Origin: Bacteroidota bacterium
GTDB lineage: Bacteria; Bacteroidota; Bacteroidia; Bacteroidales; Paludibacteraceae
Direction of reading: 5' to 3'
DNA: 64,000 nt
NCBI GenBank assembly: GCA_017860295.1
Contig: JAFNAS010000019.1
Span: 1 to 64,000 of the forward strand
The position numbers and the translations under genes are program-made. This document shows positions 46,541 through 57,049 of the stretch, piece after piece. Numbering within the stretch: the stretch's first letter is position 1; every line of letters starts with the position of its first letter. The notes beneath the pieces are model-generated. The model saw only the letters and a list, made by a program, of their open reading frames with translations. It searched no databases and was not told where the DNA came from.

Positions 46541-47664
46541 AGCAGTTTGTTTAATGCATGATGAGAGAGATATGTTTTGAATAGTTTGGCTGCATCTACG
46601 TTTCGCGAAAGCGACATTCGGTGACGCATCTCTTTCAGAAAATCATCGATCAGTTCGTCCGAAAGATCATATCCTTCTGTTTTAGCCAGATGGTGTATTG
46701 CTTTCCGTCCCGAATGTTTTCCTACCACCAGTTTGCGGTTCCGCCCTATTTGTTCGGGATTATAAAACTCGTAGGTCTCCGGATTTTTCAGTATGCCGTC
46801 TACATGAATGCCCGATTCGTGCGTGTATACTTTCTCACCGAAAATCGGTTTGCGGTCGGGGAGGGGACTTGCCGTCAAACGGGCTACCGATTCGCATAAA
46901 TCTTTTAGGGCAACGAAGTCGAAATCGTTTAATCCGCCTTTGAGGTAATGAACGATGCCTGCAAACTCTTCGAGCGATGTGTTACCGGCTCGTTCGCCCA
47001 GTCCGAGTACCGAACAGGAGATGATTTCCGCTCCGTTTTCCCATGCAGCGAGCGCATTGGCCGATGCCAGCCCGAAATCGTTGTGTCCATGAAAATCGAT
47101 GGGGATGCAAATCGTCTCTTTCAGAAACGAAACGAGTCGTGCTACCTGTGCCGGTGTCAGAATACCCAATGTATCGGCTATTCTCACCCGCTTGGCTCCG
47201 AGTTGCTGTGCCGTCAGAAAGATCTCCTGCAGAAACAGCGGGTCGGTTCTTGAAGAGTCTTCCGCTCCGAACGAAATGTCTAATCCGTGCGACGATGCCA
47301 ATGCAAATATCTTTTCCATTTGAGGCTTCAGCCACTCCCGGCTCTGTCTCATTTTGGCTTTCAACAGGATGTCGCTGGTAGGTGAAGAGAGATGTACCGA
47401 TTTTACTCCCGATTGGAGCGAAGCAATCACGTCACTCTCCAGCAGCCGGTTCCAGGTCATGATTTCAGCCTTCAAACCGAGACCTTGCAATGCTCTGAGA
47501 TTTTTCAGCTCCTCTTCTCCCATCGAAGGGATTCCGGCTTCGATAATGGCAATGCCCAACCGATCCAGACAGGAAGCGATGTGCAACTTCTCTTTATTGG
47601 TAAAGTAAACACCCGGCGATTGCTCGCCGTCGCGTAAGGTAGTATCAAGAAGAATCGGACGCAT
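46537..47664 (-). CDS. nifV: Homocitrate synthase NifV
   Basis: The 375-residue protein has the HMGL-like TIM barrel: LLDTTLRDGEQSPGV at the N-terminus, FHGHNDFGLASANALAAWE, and GERAGNTSLEE, with a C-terminal domain containing THESGIHVDGI and GKHSGRKAI. It condenses acetyl-CoA and 2-oxoglutarate to homocitrate, the organic ligand of the nitrogenase cofactor. The nitrogenase context favours NifV over lysine-pathway homocitrate synthase or LeuA. It is co-transcribed with nifA (4-base overlap). Confidence 0.93.
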   Translation of the reverse strand: MRPILLDTTLRDGEQSPGVYFTNKEKLHIASCLDRLGIAIIEAGIPSMGEEELKNLRALQGLGLKAEIMTWNRLLESDVIASLQSGVKSVHLSSPTSDILLKAKMRQSREWLKPQMEKIFALASSHGLDISFGAEDSSRTDPLFLQEIFLTAQQLGAKRVRIADTLGILTPAQVARLVSFLKETICIPIDFHGHNDFGLASANALAAWENGAEIISCSVLGLGERAGNTSLEEFAGIVHYLKGGLNDFDFVALKDLCESVARLTASPLPDRKPIFGEKVYTHESGIHVDGILKNPETYEFYNPEQIGRNRKLVVGKHSGRKAIHHLAKTEGYDLSDELIDDFLKEMRHRMSLSRNVDAAKLFKTYLSHHALNKLL

Positions 47665-47773
47665 AAAATTTCCTTTTAATGATTCTGAGCATGGACTTGT
47701 AAAGCGTGTGTCGACAAGGTATCAGTCAAGGTTTTTTTATGCTTGTGGAAATGGTTATTCCACCGTTGAGAGA

Positions 47774-48682
47774 TCAGTCAGGAAACTCACTATCCTGATT
47801 GATAAAATCCGGCAATTTGTCGTCATGTATAAAATCCCATTTCATCCAGTCCGTTTTGCAGGGCAACACACCGGATTGAGGCGTGATGAATCCTGCTTGC
47901 GTCAGTTTTGATGCAAACTGCTCACTATAGAGGTGATCGATCCACTGGTGGTACGTGGCAAGTTTGCCCTTTTTCACCAGAATATGAATCGGAACCGGAA
48001 TAAAGCCGTCTGTCGGCCATATTATTTTATAGTTTGTGTTTTTTATCTTGTGGGCATAAGAGTAGGGCATCACATACAACAGGGCATCGGTTACCTGGAC
48101 ATTGTTAATGGACAACACCATCTGCTGAGGGCTTTCTCCTCCTATTAGATTGCCGGCAAGTTGTCGGATAGCGCTGTCGCCACCTATCTTAGCGTACGGA
48201 TAGAAAAAGGCATCGTAATAATGTTCTTCCGAACTGCTGTATATAATGCTTCGTTTCAGACCGGGATGCAACAATTCGTACCATTCGGAAGGCAGTTTTT
48301 GAGTGCCGAAACGGAATTTGTCGGCCACTATCACCATTGCATCGGTAGCAAAGGTTCCTACCAGATTGGCAAACGGTTGATAAAACATAGCATATTGACC
48401 CGGAACGGGATAATGGAGATAGTCGAAAAGAGCACCGGCAATACCCGAATGTTTGCAAAAATGGGTGCGCAGCTCTCTGAATCCTGAAGTGATTAATATG
48501 TCGGGTATACCGGAAGCACCTGAAAGCGGGTTGTTATGTCCTGTTTCATCCTTGGGAAATACCTGACGCATGATGTCGGATAAGTTTTCCGGACATTGAA
48601 TTCTCCATTGCGAAACTTTCCGGAATAAATCCCGTTTTCTTTGTGTTCCGGCACAAGCTGTATAGAATAAAATAGGGCTCAT
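47774..48682 (-). CDS. Solute-binding-protein-like protein without signal peptide
   Basis: The 302-residue protein resembles type-2 periplasmic binding proteins of ABC transporters (GIPDILITSGFRELRTHFC; DAMVIVADKFRF; LIGGESPQQMVLSINNVQVTDALLYVMPYSYAHK; IIWPTDGFIPVPIHILVKKG). It has no Sec signal or lipobox, so it is probably cytoplasmic unless the start is wrong. No permease or ATPase gene is adjacent. It lies between nifV and nifB, so a role in metal or anion handling for cofactor assembly is possible but unproven. Confidence 0.6.
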   Translation of the reverse strand: MSPILFYTACAGTQRKRDLFRKVSQWRIQCPENLSDIMRQVFPKDETGHNNPLSGASGIPDILITSGFRELRTHFCKHSGIAGALFDYLHYPVPGQYAMFYQPFANLVGTFATDAMVIVADKFRFGTQKLPSEWYELLHPGLKRSIIYSSSEEHYYDAFFYPYAKIGGDSAIRQLAGNLIGGESPQQMVLSINNVQVTDALLYVMPYSYAHKIKNTNYKIIWPTDGFIPVPIHILVKKGKLATYHQWIDHLYSEQFASKLTQAGFITPQSGVLPCKTDWMKWDFIHDDKLPDFINQDSEFPD

Positions 48683-49164
48683 TCGTTACTAAATTCTGTT
48701 AGTTTGTATCGAGACGTCTGCATCCCGGGAAGTGGTCGCATCTATTTGATGCAATTTTCAACGGTATGTGTTTCATTCTCTTTTGCTTTATCGGTTGTCG
48801 TATTTGCGCTCGATATTTACCGTATTACAAATTATATTCTCGTTATCCATAATAATGAATAAACATAGAATGTGACTGTTCGTTTTCTTGTAAAAACTTG
48901 TAATACAATATTTGTATGCCATATTCGATATGTTTATAAATGAATAACGATAGTTCAGAAAAATGCGTTATAATCAATAATCATACAACGCAGTGTTTTT
49001 ATACAGAAATAGATTCAAATTGCGTGCCAACTGCTAACTATCTTGTTTTCAAAAGACATACTTTCGGACGGATTACATATATGTAGAAATGACTCTCGAA
49101 CTGTACGGATAGGTACATAATTTATCTTTTTTTACAAGGCTTTCAAAGCTTGAATAGGCCTTAT
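48683..49164 (-). promoter_or_regulatory. Intergenic region with sigma-54-like element
   Basis: At 49014-49029 the minus strand reads TGGCACG, four bases, then TTGAA. The -24 half is perfect and the -12 half deviates from TTGCW. It is about 330 bases upstream of the binding-protein-like gene, a long leader. The remainder is AT-rich with no gene visible. Confidence 0.35.
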
Positions 49165-50430
49165 TCATTCGGAAAGTGATGCCGAATCGCACCTACATGA
49201 AGAGCTGCATCCCGAGAATTCCGATTTGCATAGGGTCGGGATGGGAATGTTTCGATATACTGCATCTAATCCGGCATCGATCAGGCCATTCATCCGAATC
49301 ACCTTTATTCCGTTTTCCTGAAGGACACGCATCGGAGTCTCTCCAACGCCACCCACCAGCACTGCCTGGCAATCGATCAGTGTTTTATCGGCAAGTGTTT
49401 TCCAACGCTCGGAACCGCCGCCCTGAGGGGGAGTATTGCGTGTCTCTACAAAGTGATACCCGTTGTGCGACTGTTCGAAAATATAGAGTTTCAGAGCTTC
49501 GCCAAGATGCAGATTTACTAATAAGCCCTCTTGTGTCGCTACGCCCACCCGGGTACGGCCTTCGCCGCGATTGATCACCATTGTAGAAAACTGTCCGATC
49601 ATATCCATTGCTTCGGTACTATCTTTACCCAACAATCCGGCAGCATCGGCACGGCAGCGGGCACAGTGCGCCATCGGTCGGATCTGTTTTGCTACTTTGG
49701 TCTTCAGCTCTTTCATAGAGGCTTTCGACGGCTCTTCCATATATTCGAATCGTGTGTTTTCGGTCGGATAGATCGGGATGCAGTTCATCGTGTCGGCACC
49801 CAATTCGGCCACCTTTTGTGCGAGCGCCTCTACCTCCTGATCGTTGATGCCGGGACAAACTACCGTGTTGATCTTTACTATGATGCCTTTGGCTTTCAGC
49901 AACGGGATGCACGCCAGTTGCTGTTCGAGCAAAATAGTAGCGCCCTCTTTGCCGCGATACACCCGACGCTGGTAACGTACCCACGAGTAGATCTTTGCCA
50001 GCGTATCCACGTTCAACGAATTGATGGTGAGTGTAACATGGGTTACTCCCAACTCGGTAATCTTGTCGATATGTGGTGCCAGTTCCAGTCCGTTGGTAGA
50101 CAAACAGAAAATTATATCGGGAAACTCGTTTTTCAGTATCTCCAGCGTTGTGACGGTTTCCACCGCATTGGCAAACGGATCGCCGGGACCTGCGATGCCC
50201 ACCACGCTGATGTTATCCATTTTTGCAGACAGCGCTTTCAGGTAATATACTGCCTGCATGGGTGAGAGCACCGTGCTGGTAACCCCGGGGCGGCTTTCGT
50301 TGACGCAATCGTACTTGCGGTTGCAGTAGGCGCACTGTATGTTACACTTCGGGGCTACCGGAAGGTGAACGCGTGCTTGGGTATGTTTTGCCTTTTCGTT
50401 AAAACAGGGGTGTAGTGTTATATCTTTCAT
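49165..50430 (-). CDS. nifB: Nitrogenase cofactor biosynthesis radical-SAM protein NifB
   Basis: ATG 50430 (MKDITLHPCFNEKAKHTQAR) gives 421 residues. The radical-SAM triad is C29-NIQ-C33-AY-C36, preceded by HPCFN and followed by NRKYDC, all NifB signatures. GIAGPGDPFAN is the SAM-binding GGE-like segment. A C-terminal NifX/NafY-like domain (~300-400; RVGVATQEGLLVNLHLGEA; VGGVGETPMRVL) is fused, and the protein ends in a cysteine-rich tail (GCSSSCRC). NifB makes the Fe8S9C core common to Mo, V and Fe nitrogenase cofactors. It is required even when only the Fe enzyme is present. Confidence 0.95.
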   Translation of the reverse strand: MKDITLHPCFNEKAKHTQARVHLPVAPKCNIQCAYCNRKYDCVNESRPGVTSTVLSPMQAVYYLKALSAKMDNISVVGIAGPGDPFANAVETVTTLEILKNEFPDIIFCLSTNGLELAPHIDKITELGVTHVTLTINSLNVDTLAKIYSWVRYQRRVYRGKEGATILLEQQLACIPLLKAKGIIVKINTVVCPGINDQEVEALAQKVAELGADTMNCIPIYPTENTRFEYMEEPSKASMKELKTKVAKQIRPMAHCARCRADAAGLLGKDSTEAMDMIGQFSTMVINRGEGRTRVGVATQEGLLVNLHLGEALKLYIFEQSHNGYHFVETRNTPPQGGGSERWKTLADKTLIDCQAVLVGGVGETPMRVLQENGIKVIRMNGLIDAGLDAVYRNIPIPTLCKSEFSGCSSSCRCDSASLSE

Positions 50431-50850
50431 TTGTTTGTTTTTTAGATAAAAGAGCAAAGAACAGAGAGTAAAGACAATCTGCATCTGCTTAGCGGATCAT
50501 CCTTTCGGTTGGAGCGATGTTCAAGCGCATGGGTATTTCGTGCATTCGTTTTTATTTTTTAGCAAGAAGATGTAGAAACCTGGAAGTGATTGCCGTAAGC
50601 GGCGTTATTACACCCATCCTCACATCCTCAAATCCCCACATCCCCAAATCCCCAAATCTTCACATCTTTATCTTTGACGTTTGCATCTTCACTGGTTTCG
50701 TCGGCATTTGAAGAGCTCCTCTTTGTTAGCTTTGAGAATGCTCGTTGCCGTCTCAGCTTACGGGCAATTTGTCGGGTAATGGCAATGTGCATAATTGATT
50801 GTTTGGTGTATCATAGTGAAGGATAATAGACAACAGAACGTATTGCATTG
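50431..50850. other. Gap upstream of nifB with period-8 repeat
   Basis: From 50615 to 50669 an eight-base unit (variants of CCCCAAAT and CCTCACAT) is repeated about six times. Near nifB, AGAGCAAAGAACAGAGAG (50452-50469) echoes a similar stretch upstream of the anfO-like gene. No gene or clear promoter is seen. Confidence 0.5.
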
Positions 50851-51552
50851 TCAGCATGTGCCGCAACCTCCCGAAGAACAGCCACCTCCGCCTTCGTTGC
50901 TGAAGCGAATGCGTTGCCGTTCGGTAATGCCCGTTTCGAAATCGATCGGTTCTACCACAGCACGCAACAAACCGTCTTCCGTTTCTGTTATATCGTAATG
51001 GAGTTTCATCAATACCATGGCCGATTCAAACCATTTGGGTATATGGTTGCAGTCGATGGTCAGTTTCCGAAAATTGGTTTTTTGTATGAACGGAATCAAC
51101 AGGTCTCTTGAATTGAGGTCGCAATCTTTGTCGAGAATGGCCGCCAGATTGATTTCGTAACAGTCATCCGCTTCGTCTCCCACCGGAACAGGACGTACAT
51201 TCTGCTTCACCTGTGCTTTTTTTACTTTGGCCAACTCCTCTCTTACTTTGTCGAGCAGGTGAAAAAGAAATATACCTTTGAATTGCCACGTTCCCACTTT
51301 AAATTCTTCCAGCACCACTTTGGCAAACCCTTTGATACTGTCAATGACCAACAGCTCGCAATCTTCAAATTCGGAAAGCAACAGTTTTATATTCGTGCGT
51401 ATCTCATTCATACTTGATGCGCCGGAAAGGTCGAATGGAATTTGATTGACACAAAGCCATTCGCCCGACTCGTCGGAAAAGAGATCGACGACTCCTGCTG
51501 CCGAAAAAGGCAATACGTTGCCGGTTTCATCTACAAATACGGCTATCTTCAT
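50851..51552 (-). CDS. anfO: AnfO-family iron-only nitrogenase accessory protein
   Basis: ATG 51552 (MKIAVFVDETGNVLPFSAAG) gives 233 residues. The opening, SGASSMNEIRTNIKLLL and CELLVIDSIKGFAKVVLEEF fit the AnfO nitrogenase accessory family. The C-terminus is GGGGCSSGGCGTC, a glycine/cysteine tail able to bind metal. AnfO follows anfK in Azotobacter (anfHDGKOR); here two extra genes intervene. The molecular role is not settled; assembly or protection of the Fe nitrogenase is the usual guess. Confidence 0.75.
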   Translation of the reverse strand: MKIAVFVDETGNVLPFSAAGVVDLFSDESGEWLCVNQIPFDLSGASSMNEIRTNIKLLLSEFEDCELLVIDSIKGFAKVVLEEFKVGTWQFKGIFLFHLLDKVREELAKVKKAQVKQNVRPVPVGDEADDCYEINLAAILDKDCDLNSRDLLIPFIQKTNFRKLTIDCNHIPKWFESAMVLMKLHYDITETEDGLLRAVVEPIDFETGITERQRIRFSNEGGGGCSSGGCGTC

Positions 51553-51693
51553 GTGTTTTAATTTTAGAAAGAGCAAAGAATAAAGAACAAAGAGAATCTA
51601 TAAAAAAGCTATGTTTCTCTGTGTTATTAAGAATAACGATCCAGCCCGTTCTTTCCTGCATATTTCGTTTGTTAAATCAAGCAGACAGTTTGC

Positions 51694-52164
51694 CTATTTA
51701 AAATATTTACCGGTGATTTCCAACGGTGTCACCTCAATGATTCCGGTTGCTTTAAGCATGGCAGCCGGATAGCTTTTTCCGACATGTTGCGGCGTATATT
51801 TTTTCACAACTTCGTCCAGTACTTTTATTTTGAGCGTTTCATCATCGATCGGTTTTGCCGATCCCAGCACAATTACGCTTTGATAATCGGTATTGGTATC
51901 GCAGGGCAATTCGGGATCGTGTATCAATCCGTTGAGTTTGAAAACCTCAAAGCCTACCTTGGGATTTGCCTTGAGATAATTTAGTTTTTGCCCGGCGCAT
52001 AGTCCGTGTATATAGATCTTTGCATCTATCAAAACAAAATGTACGGGGGTGATATAGGGAAACCCTTCAGGAGATACGGTTCCCAGATTGCCGACCTGTT
52101 CGGTTGACAATAGAGCGGTAATTTCATCCTGCGACAGCGGATGTTCTTTCATTCGTCCTTGCAT
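51694..52164 (-). CDS. Pyridoxamine 5'-phosphate oxidase-family flavoprotein
   Basis: The 156-residue protein has the split-barrel FMN-binding fold: LSTEQVGNLGTVSPEGFPYI, PVHFVLIDAKIYIHG, KLNYLKANPKVGFEV. It resembles NimA-like members that bind FMN or heme and reduce small substrates. It lies 21 bases after the HEPN-like gene inside the nitrogenase cluster. A redox or oxygen-protection role would fit but is inference. Confidence 0.8.
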   Translation of the reverse strand: MQGRMKEHPLSQDEITALLSTEQVGNLGTVSPEGFPYITPVHFVLIDAKIYIHGLCAGQKLNYLKANPKVGFEVFKLNGLIHDPELPCDTNTDYQSVIVLGSAKPIDDETLKIKVLDEVVKKYTPQHVGKSYPAAMLKATGIIEVTPLEITGKYFK

Positions 52165-52185
52165 ATCTGTAATTTGTTTGGGTAA

Positions 52186-52635
52186 TTAAAAAGAGAAAAC
52201 GGTTTCCGATTGGGCCAGCTCTTTAACTTGTTCAATGCGGTTTTGATCGAAGAGTCGTTGTACTTCCGTACACAAAAAGAGAACATTCTCCATGTCCGAC
52301 TCGTCAGGATTCGGATGCCGGTATTCATCGATAGAGCAAATTCCGAAAATCCAGTCCATTGCCTTTATGCGCTTGTTCAACTCAGGGGAAATATCCACCA
52401 CTGTTTCCGCCGTTTTCATCAGTGTGATATAATTATGATTGCGTGGATCTTCCCCATATAAATCGCATATTGCCACCAGATAACGTTCCAGAGCTACCGA
52501 AGCGATATTGAATACCAGGCTGGGGCGCATACCCTGATTCTTAAATGTCAGAGCGCATTGATAGTAAGCCTCTCCATCCTTATAATCGGTAAAAAAAGCC
52601 TCATCGTCTATCACCACTTCATCAATTTCAATCAT
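52186..52635 (-). CDS. HEPN-like helical protein in the anf operon
   Basis: The frame opens at 52752, but it overlaps anfK until 52731, so I place the start at ATG 52635 (MIEIDEVVIDDEAFFTDYKD). The 149-residue product has a HEPN-type four-helix pattern (SLVFNIASVALERYLVAICD; NHNYITLMKTAETVVDISPE). The classical RxxxxH RNase motif is not evident (RNHNY only), so nuclease activity is doubtful. It directly follows anfK, the relative position of anfO/anfR in Azotobacter. I cannot tell whether it replaces AnfR. Confidence 0.6.
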   Translation of the reverse strand: MIEIDEVVIDDEAFFTDYKDGEAYYQCALTFKNQGMRPSLVFNIASVALERYLVAICDLYGEDPRNHNYITLMKTAETVVDISPELNKRIKAMDWIFGICSIDEYRHPNPDESDMENVLFLCTEVQRLFDQNRIEQVKELAQSETVFSF

Positions 52636-52730
52636 ATAAGTTTGTTTTAGAATGTAGTATAAACACCGATACCCTTCGCGGGCACCGGTGCTCCGTAAAA
52701 ATGATAGTATACTTACTAAGAGAAATTGTT

Positions 52731-54122
52731 TTACCATACATTCAGCACCCACTCTTTGTTGTGCTTGTACTCCATGTCTGTAAAGATGGTGTTGGCCATC
52801 TCTTCAGCCAGCCAGATGGCACCATCATAGCCAACGACCGGATGCCGGAACCCACCGGCACGGTCGTATACGGGATAACCCAGCCGCACCATGGGGATGT
52901 TGTTGTCGATAGCCACAAAACGACCTTTGGAATGCCCGAGAATCAAGTCGAGTTTCAATCCTTTGTTTTTGATACGGTCTTCCAGTTCCCAGAAGTCAGC
53001 ATTGGTTACAATTTCCATTTCGAACCCGACACCTTCTTTCAACGCTTTAATTCGGGGATCGGCGTTGTATGTGCCATTGTCGTCGCCTAAAAGCAACAAT
53101 ACGGGTTCCATTTCCAAATCGATGCAATACTCTGCCAAACCAATTACTAAATCAGGATTGCCGTAAATGGCCACTTTTTTGCCTGCTAAAAACATGTGCG
53201 ACACATCGGCAATGGCATCAAGCGCAATACCTCTTTTACGCACCAACGACTGAGGAATGGCTTTTCCGCTCATTTTTTTTACATTGGCAAGAAACGTATC
53301 GGTGTTGCGGATACCGATGGGTGTCGGGCCGATGATGGCAGGAACCTCAAACTCGTTTTCGAGATATTTTGCCGCTTTTGCACCTTCATATTTGTTCAGG
53401 GCAATAGTTCCGATGGCGTTTGCAGTGCTTTGCAAATCGGCAATGGTGGTTTCGCCATGCGACACATGGTTTCCGTCGGGCATAATGGGTGAATCGAAAG
53501 TTTCGATGTCAAATAGGACTGTTGCATCTACCTCCATGGCAGCCAGTAACGACTTTAGCTCCGTGACATCGGCAGGATTAACCCAACCGGTCAGCAGGTT
53601 GATTTTACCATTGGTCTTATCGCTCTTTGTTGCAAAGTGTTCGACTATGGCCTTCACAGCCACGTCGTATCCGCTTATCTGACTCCCTACAAAACTGGGA
53701 GTATGGATAGGGATCAGATGCACTTCGCGACCGGCATATTTTTCTTTCAGCAGGCCGGCCTCCAGTTTTTGCACAACACCATCCACATCATCGCCGATAA
53801 CCTCGGTAGAACAGGTGGTGATGATCGGAATAACTTTCAGGTCGGGATAGCGCATCAGCAACACATCCACACCCTGTTCCACGCGGTGCAATGCACCGAA
53901 TACCGCCGCGTCTTCGTGTACGGATGAGGATGCCAGTTCAAAGCTTTCTTTGAAATGTTGCGACATCGTTAACCGCACAAACATCACGCATCCCTGACCG
54001 CCGTGAACAAGACCGATACAATCTTTAATGCCAATGCTGGCATATTGCGCACCTGCCGGTTGGCAGGTAAAAATCGGGTTAATTGTTCCGACTCTATCTT
54101 TTGCTTTTAATTCACAACTCAT
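52731..54122 (-). CDS. anfK: Iron-only nitrogenase beta subunit AnfK
   Basis: ATG 54122 starts MSCELKAKDRVGTINPIFTC, the AnfK N-terminus, giving 463 residues, as in known AnfK (about 462) and shorter than NifK. P-cluster cysteines are in FTCQPAGAQ, HGGQGCVMF and TTCSTEVIGDD. The C-terminus HNKEWVLNVW is also AnfK-like. With AnfD it forms the catalytic component that reduces N2. It starts 74 bases after anfG. Confidence 0.95.
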   Translation of the reverse strand: MSCELKAKDRVGTINPIFTCQPAGAQYASIGIKDCIGLVHGGQGCVMFVRLTMSQHFKESFELASSSVHEDAAVFGALHRVEQGVDVLLMRYPDLKVIPIITTCSTEVIGDDVDGVVQKLEAGLLKEKYAGREVHLIPIHTPSFVGSQISGYDVAVKAIVEHFATKSDKTNGKINLLTGWVNPADVTELKSLLAAMEVDATVLFDIETFDSPIMPDGNHVSHGETTIADLQSTANAIGTIALNKYEGAKAAKYLENEFEVPAIIGPTPIGIRNTDTFLANVKKMSGKAIPQSLVRKRGIALDAIADVSHMFLAGKKVAIYGNPDLVIGLAEYCIDLEMEPVLLLLGDDNGTYNADPRIKALKEGVGFEMEIVTNADFWELEDRIKNKGLKLDLILGHSKGRFVAIDNNIPMVRLGYPVYDRAGGFRHPVVGYDGAIWLAEEMANTIFTDMEYKHNKEWVLNVW

Positions 54123-54196
54123 AATTTTAATTTTGCTGTAAAAAATAAGTCTATCCGACAACAATCAAATTTGCCGTCTGAAAAACTATTTTTCTG

Positions 54197-54559
54197 TTAA
54201 TACTGTTGCTTAATAAGTTCTTGATTCAAAGAACCTTTTACCATGGTAAAGTCCATTCGTTCTTTCAATAAATCCAGAATCTGAGCAATGTCATCTTTGG
54301 ATGTTTCTGTTATCCAGGGGAAATATCGTTTAAAAGCCCCGGCCAAAGACATTGCTTCACTCCAATAGTATCTGTCGGCAGTAGTATCATCGTCCTTCGC
54401 ATTTTCTCCACGCAGTACTTGTTTGGTTTTCGTCAGAATTCGTTCATTCTGAATTAACCGGTCCCATCCGCGTGAGTTGTATTGCCATAAACAATGTTTG
54501 GATATATACCATTCCAGTTGAGCCATTTTCTCTTCGGCTACATTTTTATCCATAATCAT
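54197..54559 (-). CDS. anfG: Iron-only nitrogenase delta subunit AnfG
   Basis: The 120-residue protein has the VnfG/AnfG fold with a central SRGWDRLIQNERIL and FPWITETSKDD. A delta subunit is diagnostic of alternative (V or Fe) nitrogenases and absent from Mo enzymes. Its position between anfD and anfK is canonical. Twelve bases separate it from anfD. Confidence 0.92.
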   Translation of the reverse strand: MIMDKNVAEEKMAQLEWYISKHCLWQYNSRGWDRLIQNERILTKTKQVLRGENAKDDDTTADRYYWSEAMSLAGAFKRYFPWITETSKDDIAQILDLLKERMDFTMVKGSLNQELIKQQY

Positions 54560-54570
54560 TCTTTTTTATT

Positions 54571-56223
<1,653 letters not shown>

Positions 56224-56226
56224 TTA

Positions 56227-56598
56227 CTATAAAGCAGTATCTCCGCTTTCTTTCGTTCTAACTCTCAGGGCATTGTCGGTGGGACAAATAAATATTTTCC
56301 CGTCTCCGATATAACCTGTCTTGTTGGTTTTGACCAGTGCGTTGACAATCGTATCCACGTCTTCATCCTTGGCAACAATTACAAGCATACGTTTCGGGAT
56401 GAATTTCATCCCCGATACGCGCCCTTTGGCTAAAGTTTCTTTGCCGATTTCGATGCCGGCGAGTTCAGTGTTGATGCCTCGCTGGTTGCCCCTGCCCAAC
56501 ACGGGAATGGCGGTAACCGAAGGAATGTTGAGGTCGTCAAGGCTTTTTTTCGTGGCATTCATTTTGCTCGGACGTATGAAGGCAATTATTTCTTTCAT
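56227..56598 (-). CDS. nifI2: Nitrogenase PII-family regulator NifI2
   Basis: The 123-residue GlnB-like protein (MKEIIAFIRPSKMNATKKSL) has the PII fold with an extended T-loop region (GRGNQRGINTELAGIEIGKE), a NifI2 trait, and the C-terminal GYIGDGKIFICP. With NifI1 it binds the nitrogenase component in response to 2-oxoglutarate and ATP levels and switches activity off when ammonium is plentiful. Confidence 0.92.
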   Translation of the reverse strand: MKEIIAFIRPSKMNATKKSLDDLNIPSVTAIPVLGRGNQRGINTELAGIEIGKETLAKGRVSGMKFIPKRMLVIVAKDEDVDTIVNALVKTNKTGYIGDGKIFICPTDNALRVRTKESGDTAL

Positions 56599-56677
56599 CT
56601 GTTTATGTTTTTATTTTTACACTAAGGCTGCATAGAACTTCTCCGTCGGAACGGGGTTCATTCTATAACCGGTTGAT

Positions 56678-56995
56678 TTATATTTCGGTAGAACCGGTAC
56701 GTACCGTCAATGCTTTCTCTACCGGTGAGATAAATATCTTACCATCCCCTTCGTTGCCGGTATATGCCTTGTATTGAATAATTTTAAGCACTTCATCTAC
56801 CGATTTATCTTCGACAACGATGATGATAAGCATTTTGGGCAATTCGTCATAATGTACATTGCCTACGGTTAATCCCTTTTGTTTTCCTCGCCCGAATACA
56901 GGGAGTTTTGTCATCGAATAAAAACCGGCTTCCGCTAAACCGTCGGTCACAACATCCGCCGTTTCGGGACGGACAATGGCTCTAATCATTTTCAT
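56678..56995 (-). CDS. nifI1: Nitrogenase PII-family regulator NifI1
   Basis: The 105-residue PII-like protein (MKMIRAIVRPETADVVTDGL) has the short T-loop of NifI1 (GRGKQKGLTVGNVHYDELPK) and NEGDGKIFISP. It pairs with NifI2 directly downstream. Placement between anfH and anfD is the hallmark of the NifI-type switch-off system, known from archaea and anaerobic bacteria. Confidence 0.92.
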   Translation of the reverse strand: MKMIRAIVRPETADVVTDGLAEAGFYSMTKLPVFGRGKQKGLTVGNVHYDELPKMLIIIVVEDKSVDEVLKIIQYKAYTGNEGDGKIFISPVEKALTVRTGSTEI

Positions 56996-57049
56996 GTTGT
57001 TATGTTTTTGAAATTTAGAAACAAGTTTGATCTTTTTTTGTTTGGTTCA

